The notes under the pieces were generated by a model. That model did no database searches and had not been told where the DNA came from. It saw only the letters and a list, made by a program, of their open reading frames with translations. Position numbers and translations under genes: made by a program. DNA of 64,000 nt from Porphyra umbilicalis (lineage: Eukaryota > Rhodophyta > Bangiophyceae > Bangiales > Bangiaceae): the NCBI GenBank assembly GCA_002049455.2, contig KV919036.1, positions 1-64,000 of the forward strand, written 5' to 3'. Numbering within the stretch: the stretch's first letter is position 1; each line of letters opens with the position of its first letter. Positions 61,155-64,000 of the stretch are shown here, piece after piece.

Positions 61155-61409
61155 TTGCCACCCAACGTCCTTTGCTCTCGCGGCCCCTTTCCTCCCCTCG
61201 GTTTTTTTACCTCGCTACCTTTTGGACCGTGCACATCGGCACGTGCCTCTGCTTCTTCCTGCCGGCCGGGACCTGTGGCTACACCGGCGTGTACCCGCCA
61301 AGTACCCAATTTGTACGCGTCCGCGGCCACGACAGGCTCCGCGCCTGACACGGCCTCACGCCCCGCACAAAGCGCGTTGGCGCATGCGGACGAGTACATG
61401 ACCGGCTAG
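61155..61409 (+). CDS. Possible small protein after the TATA site
   Basis: 84 codons, Ser/Ala/Pro-rich, ending in HADEYMTG and TAG. The only support is its position about 40 bp after a plausible promoter. No domain or signal peptide is seen, and another frame is also open. Confidence 0.2.
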   Translation: MPPNVLCSRGPFPPLGFFTSLPFGPCTSARASASSCRPGPVATPACTRQVPNLYASAATTGSAPDTASRPAQSALAHADEYMTG

Positions 61410-61817
61410 ACGTGGAGCGCTTCCCCTTGGAGCATGGCCCTCACGCATTGCTTATCTGCTTTGCTGTTTAACCCCGCTCGAGTCGGCTTGTTTCCGGCTC
61501 GGGGTCCGGCGTATGGACCCTCGCTCATGCAAATGGTAAAACGCTACGTCTATGGCACCACTCTGTTCCCGGTTCTGTTCTGTTTGGCGATGAAGATCTA
61601 AAAGGCAGGATGGAGCAGGTAAAACAACTCGCTCTCACGACGTACTAACCCCTGTGTTTACTGCACTCAGTCACGTGGTCAGCGTTCCATCGTGCGCGCG
61701 CCCTGTTGGGGTTGTTCGCACGCTCCAGCGACCTCAAGAGACACCCCCTCGCCAAAAAAAAAACGTTTCAGCTTGCTCCTGGATCGCACTGACACCCGTG
61801 CTCTGAGAAAAAAATGA

Positions 61818-61902
61818 GGGTGTAAACGCACGTCCCCATTCTGGAGATCGGAACGTCAAATCGCCGTTCCGTTCTCCGGAATGGGGACGTTCTTTTACTC
61901 CA
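61818..61902. repeat. 85-bp imperfect hairpin
   Basis: Arms of 38 bp begin GGGTGTAAACGCACGTCCCC on the left and pair with the right arm with about six mismatches. The centre TCAAATCG is short. The arms contain CCCCATTCTGGAG, like the left subterminal region of the Harbinger elements. Could be a MITE. Confidence 0.7.
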
Positions 61903-61934
61903 TGGAAAAAATGGTCAACATTTGGCCCGTACTA

Positions 61935-62069
61935 CAGTGCGTTCTCGTTATATGTAAGAGACAGCTGATTCGACTCAATATGAAGAAAAAGTGGCCCACA
62001 CGGACTGGAATGGAAGACTCGAGACCCATATTCTTTTGTAAACGATTCCCTGATAACGAGAACGCACTG
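61935..62069. mobile_element. Tc1/mariner-type MITE family B, copy 2
   Basis: 135 bp with CAGTGCGTTCTCGTTAT ends, TA on both sides (61933-61934, 62070-62071). The interior is the reverse complement of the copy at 32855. It ends 3 bases before the stop codon of the minus-strand secreted-protein gene, so it forms that gene's 3' end. Confidence 0.9.
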
Positions 62070-62072
62070 TAG

Positions 62073-62519
62073 CTACTCCATGAGCTTCCCCGCCTTCAAG
62101 ACACACCTCCACGCCAAGAGGTTCCAACGTTTCAGCTCGTGCAAGGGGCGGTTCATCATATCCGTCAAGTCATACGCATAAAGACAGGTGTTCTGGCAAT
62201 TTAAGCAGTCCCGCATCTTGCGCACTAACCCCATCCTGGGCGCCGCCGTCGTGCATTGCGCATTGAGTTTGTTGCACGCGCTCACGGCTTTGGTCCAATC
62301 TGCGGCGGTGTAGACGGGCTCTTCTTCGCGCAACATTGAAGCCAGTGCGACACCTTGGTTGGCCGTTGCGTCGGACCCGCCAGAGGCCATCGGCCGTGCA
62401 ACCGACGCAATGATGGAGAGGCCCGGCATGGCTGTGGCGACGCGAGCGGCGGACAGCACAGCGATGGCCACAAAGGAGGCCGCAAAGAGGATGAGAGTAG
62501 AGGCCTTGCGCAGCGTCAT
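62073..62519 (-). CDS. Small secreted protein with six cysteines
   Basis: 148 residues. The ATG giving MTLRKASTLILFAASF was chosen because it produces a standard signal peptide with likely cleavage after VATA (about residue 30); the frame extends 16 codons upstream without that logic. The mature part has six cysteines (SAC, AQC, DC, NC, NTC, WRC), enough for three disulfides, and amphipathic segments such as DLTDMMNRPLHELKRW. No family is recognised. A MITE abuts the stop codon and supplies the 3' untranslated sequence. Confidence 0.55.
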   Translation of the reverse strand: MTLRKASTLILFAASFVAIAVLSAARVATAMPGLSIIASVARPMASGGSDATANQGVALASMLREEEPVYTAADWTKAVSACNKLNAQCTTAAPRMGLVRKMRDCLNCQNTCLYAYDLTDMMNRPLHELKRWNLLAWRCVLKAGKLME

Positions 62520-63576
62520 GTTGAAGGGAGAGCGATGGAAAGTTGGGGGGCGATGGCAGACGCACAATGCCAGCGATACGAAGCAGTTGGATTGGTACGG
62601 CTAGTGGGGGCGAGGAGGGTGAGACTGCGCACCGTGCGCTGTTCGGCCTGGGGAATGGGCCAGGACGTCCTCTCCATTCCTGCCCTCTCCACCTCTTGTA
62701 CATTCCGCCTGCAGCGTCGCCAGTGATTGCTCGCATGAGAGCCCACCGTGGCCCCGTACCTCAATGAAGCGTGTAGCTGGGGCCGTTGGGGCCATCACTT
62801 CGGATGCCATCCGTGAGGAGGGACAGTGCATGCTGCTGTCACTGAAAAGGACGGACCCGTCAAAGGGGACTCCAACGTGCCCCACTGCCTTCCCAGCACC
62901 GTCCGTATCAACAGCGACAGTCGACGAAAACGGAGGAAGCGATGAGCCGGTGGCTACCGCCTGAGCCGGGGCGTCCCCGGACGACCCCCCGCGCCGTGAC
63001 CGCCTGCCGATGCGACAGATGGCCCACCGAGACGCGGTGCTCGACCGGCGCGAGGCCGAATGTGCTGTGGGTCACGAGATCTACCTCGATCCGTGGATCA
63101 GAGGTCGGTCGCGCTTTGGGCCGCGGTCATGATCTATCGCGACGCCAGTGATTGGCCTAATCCCTTTCAGACAGCGTGTGTCAGATATCTCTCAACAACC
63201 TGGGCGCGACGTCCTTTTTCTGGGGCGCGTTGTGCTTGCCATACGTTGCTGCCGAGGCAGACCGCGGTCCCCGCCCGCGGCGACGGGTTGGCGGACCCGC
63301 AAGCACCCTATTAGCCCCCGAACTACGATCGTAGTTCGTGCTCGCGAGCACCTCCGCCGGTCGGCACCCTCTGCGTCAGTCAACCCCGCACAGTTGATCT
63401 TGAAACCAGGTTGCTTGGCCGACATGATCTTTTGTCCACTTGTGATCACATCGCGACAGAGATGTCTCTTGCAACTGAAAACAGAATGGTCACAGAGCAC
63501 CGCGAACAGCCTCGGAGCGTGCCACCCTAGCTAGAGAGTGGGCCAAGGCGAGCGCCACGGAGAAACTCAAGACAAA
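62520..63576. other. Intergenic region
   Basis: Upstream of both the minus-strand secreted-protein gene and the partial plus-strand frame. Short frames only; no RNA recognised. Confidence 0.45.
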
Positions 63577-64000
63577 ATGAGCAACAGCACAAACCACCCC
63601 GTGCCGGTGCACGACTGCCTTCCCCGCGCAGAGCATCCCCCCCACCAGGAGCACCAGGACGCCCCCCGTGCCAAACTCGCCAATCCCCCCCCCCCCCCCC
63701 ACTTGGCCGCCACTGCCGTCGTCGGTCGCGCCGCACCGCCTGCAGGGATCTCGGCTCCCCCACCCGCTCCGTCGCCTTGGTGCGCGCGCCCCTCTTCGAC
63801 GCGCGCACCCTCTCCCGCGACGCCCGCGGGCTCGGCCGAGCCGCGTGCGCCAGATTATCCAGCGGCGGCGGCGGTTGAGGCACCGCCGCCGTCGCGGCGC
63901 GTGGGGTCCCTTTACGTGGGCGGTCCACCCGCCAGGGAACCCCCGCCAGTCCGCCAAGTCCTCTGCGAGCGCAACCCACAGTCCGCGCGCCGACGGGGGC
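63577..64000 (+). CDS. Partial Pro/Ala-rich frame running off the window
   Basis: From an ATG in a good context (GACAAAATGAGC, giving MSNSTNHPVPVHDC) the plus strand is open to the end of the window, about 141 codons, Pro-rich with a 16-C run at about 63685-63700. Minus-strand frames over the same DNA are also open because of GC content. No domain is seen, so support is weak. Confidence 0.3.
   Translation, partial: MSNSTNHPVPVHDCLPRAEHPPHQEHQDAPRAKLANPPPPPHLAATAVVGRAAPPAGISAPPPAPSPWCARPSSTRAPSPATPAGSAEPRAPDYPAAAAVEAPPPSRRVGSLYVGGPPAREPPPVRQVLCERNPQSARRRG

Overview
This is a GC-rich eukaryotic nuclear sequence, most likely from a protist or alga. The signs are AATAAA poly(A) signals, TATA and CCAAT boxes, a histone H3 gene, an NB-ARC/TPR gene, a chromodomain Ty3/Gypsy retrotransposon, PIF/Harbinger DNA transposons, several MITE families and much GC-rich minisatellite DNA. 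There are no operons, Shine-Dalgarno sites, rRNA genes or recognisable tRNA genes. The species cannot be named from the sequence alone. Two single N positions (33758 and 56087) look like assembly joins.

Layout. 0.2-4.9 kb: a decayed Ty3/Gypsy chromovirus whose RNase H region has been deleted. 5-9 kb: minisatellites and little coding. 9.2-12.1 kb: a broken gene of unknown family with three in-frame TAG codons. 14.2-16.3 kb: the 5' part of an NB-ARC/TPR (STAND-type) gene; its 3' part lies at 29.9-30.5 kb. Between them sits a complete 13.5-kb PIF/Harbinger element (copy 1, 16339-29878) with 20-bp perfect terminal inverted repeats and a TGA target-site duplication. Removing the element and one TGA restores one reading frame of 923 codons. 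32.7-33.5 kb: a nest of MITEs. 33.76-48.1 kb: a second, nearly identical Harbinger copy, whose left tip is lost at an N and whose right flank is unrelated to copy 1. 48-64 kb: sparse low-confidence genes (two lysine/alanine-rich probable nuclear proteins, a type I membrane protein, a small secreted six-cysteine protein) and more MITEs and palindromes.

The most unusual system is the Harbinger element. Besides its two expected genes (a SANT/Myb-like DNA-binding protein and a DDE nuclease, transcribed towards each other) it carries a full-length, intact histone H3 gene with its own TATA box and CCAAT-box array, a possible 18-residue-repeat protein, and three GC-rich tandem arrays. The H3 is divergent in a striking way: lysines 9, 27 and 56 are arginine and lysine 79 is lost, while K4 and K14 and the histone fold are kept. 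A transposon-borne H3 that cannot carry the usual silencing marks is a testable anti-silencing hypothesis. It is inference, not shown by sequence alone. Both copies keep intact H3, SANT and DDE frames with only a few differences, so the family was recently active.
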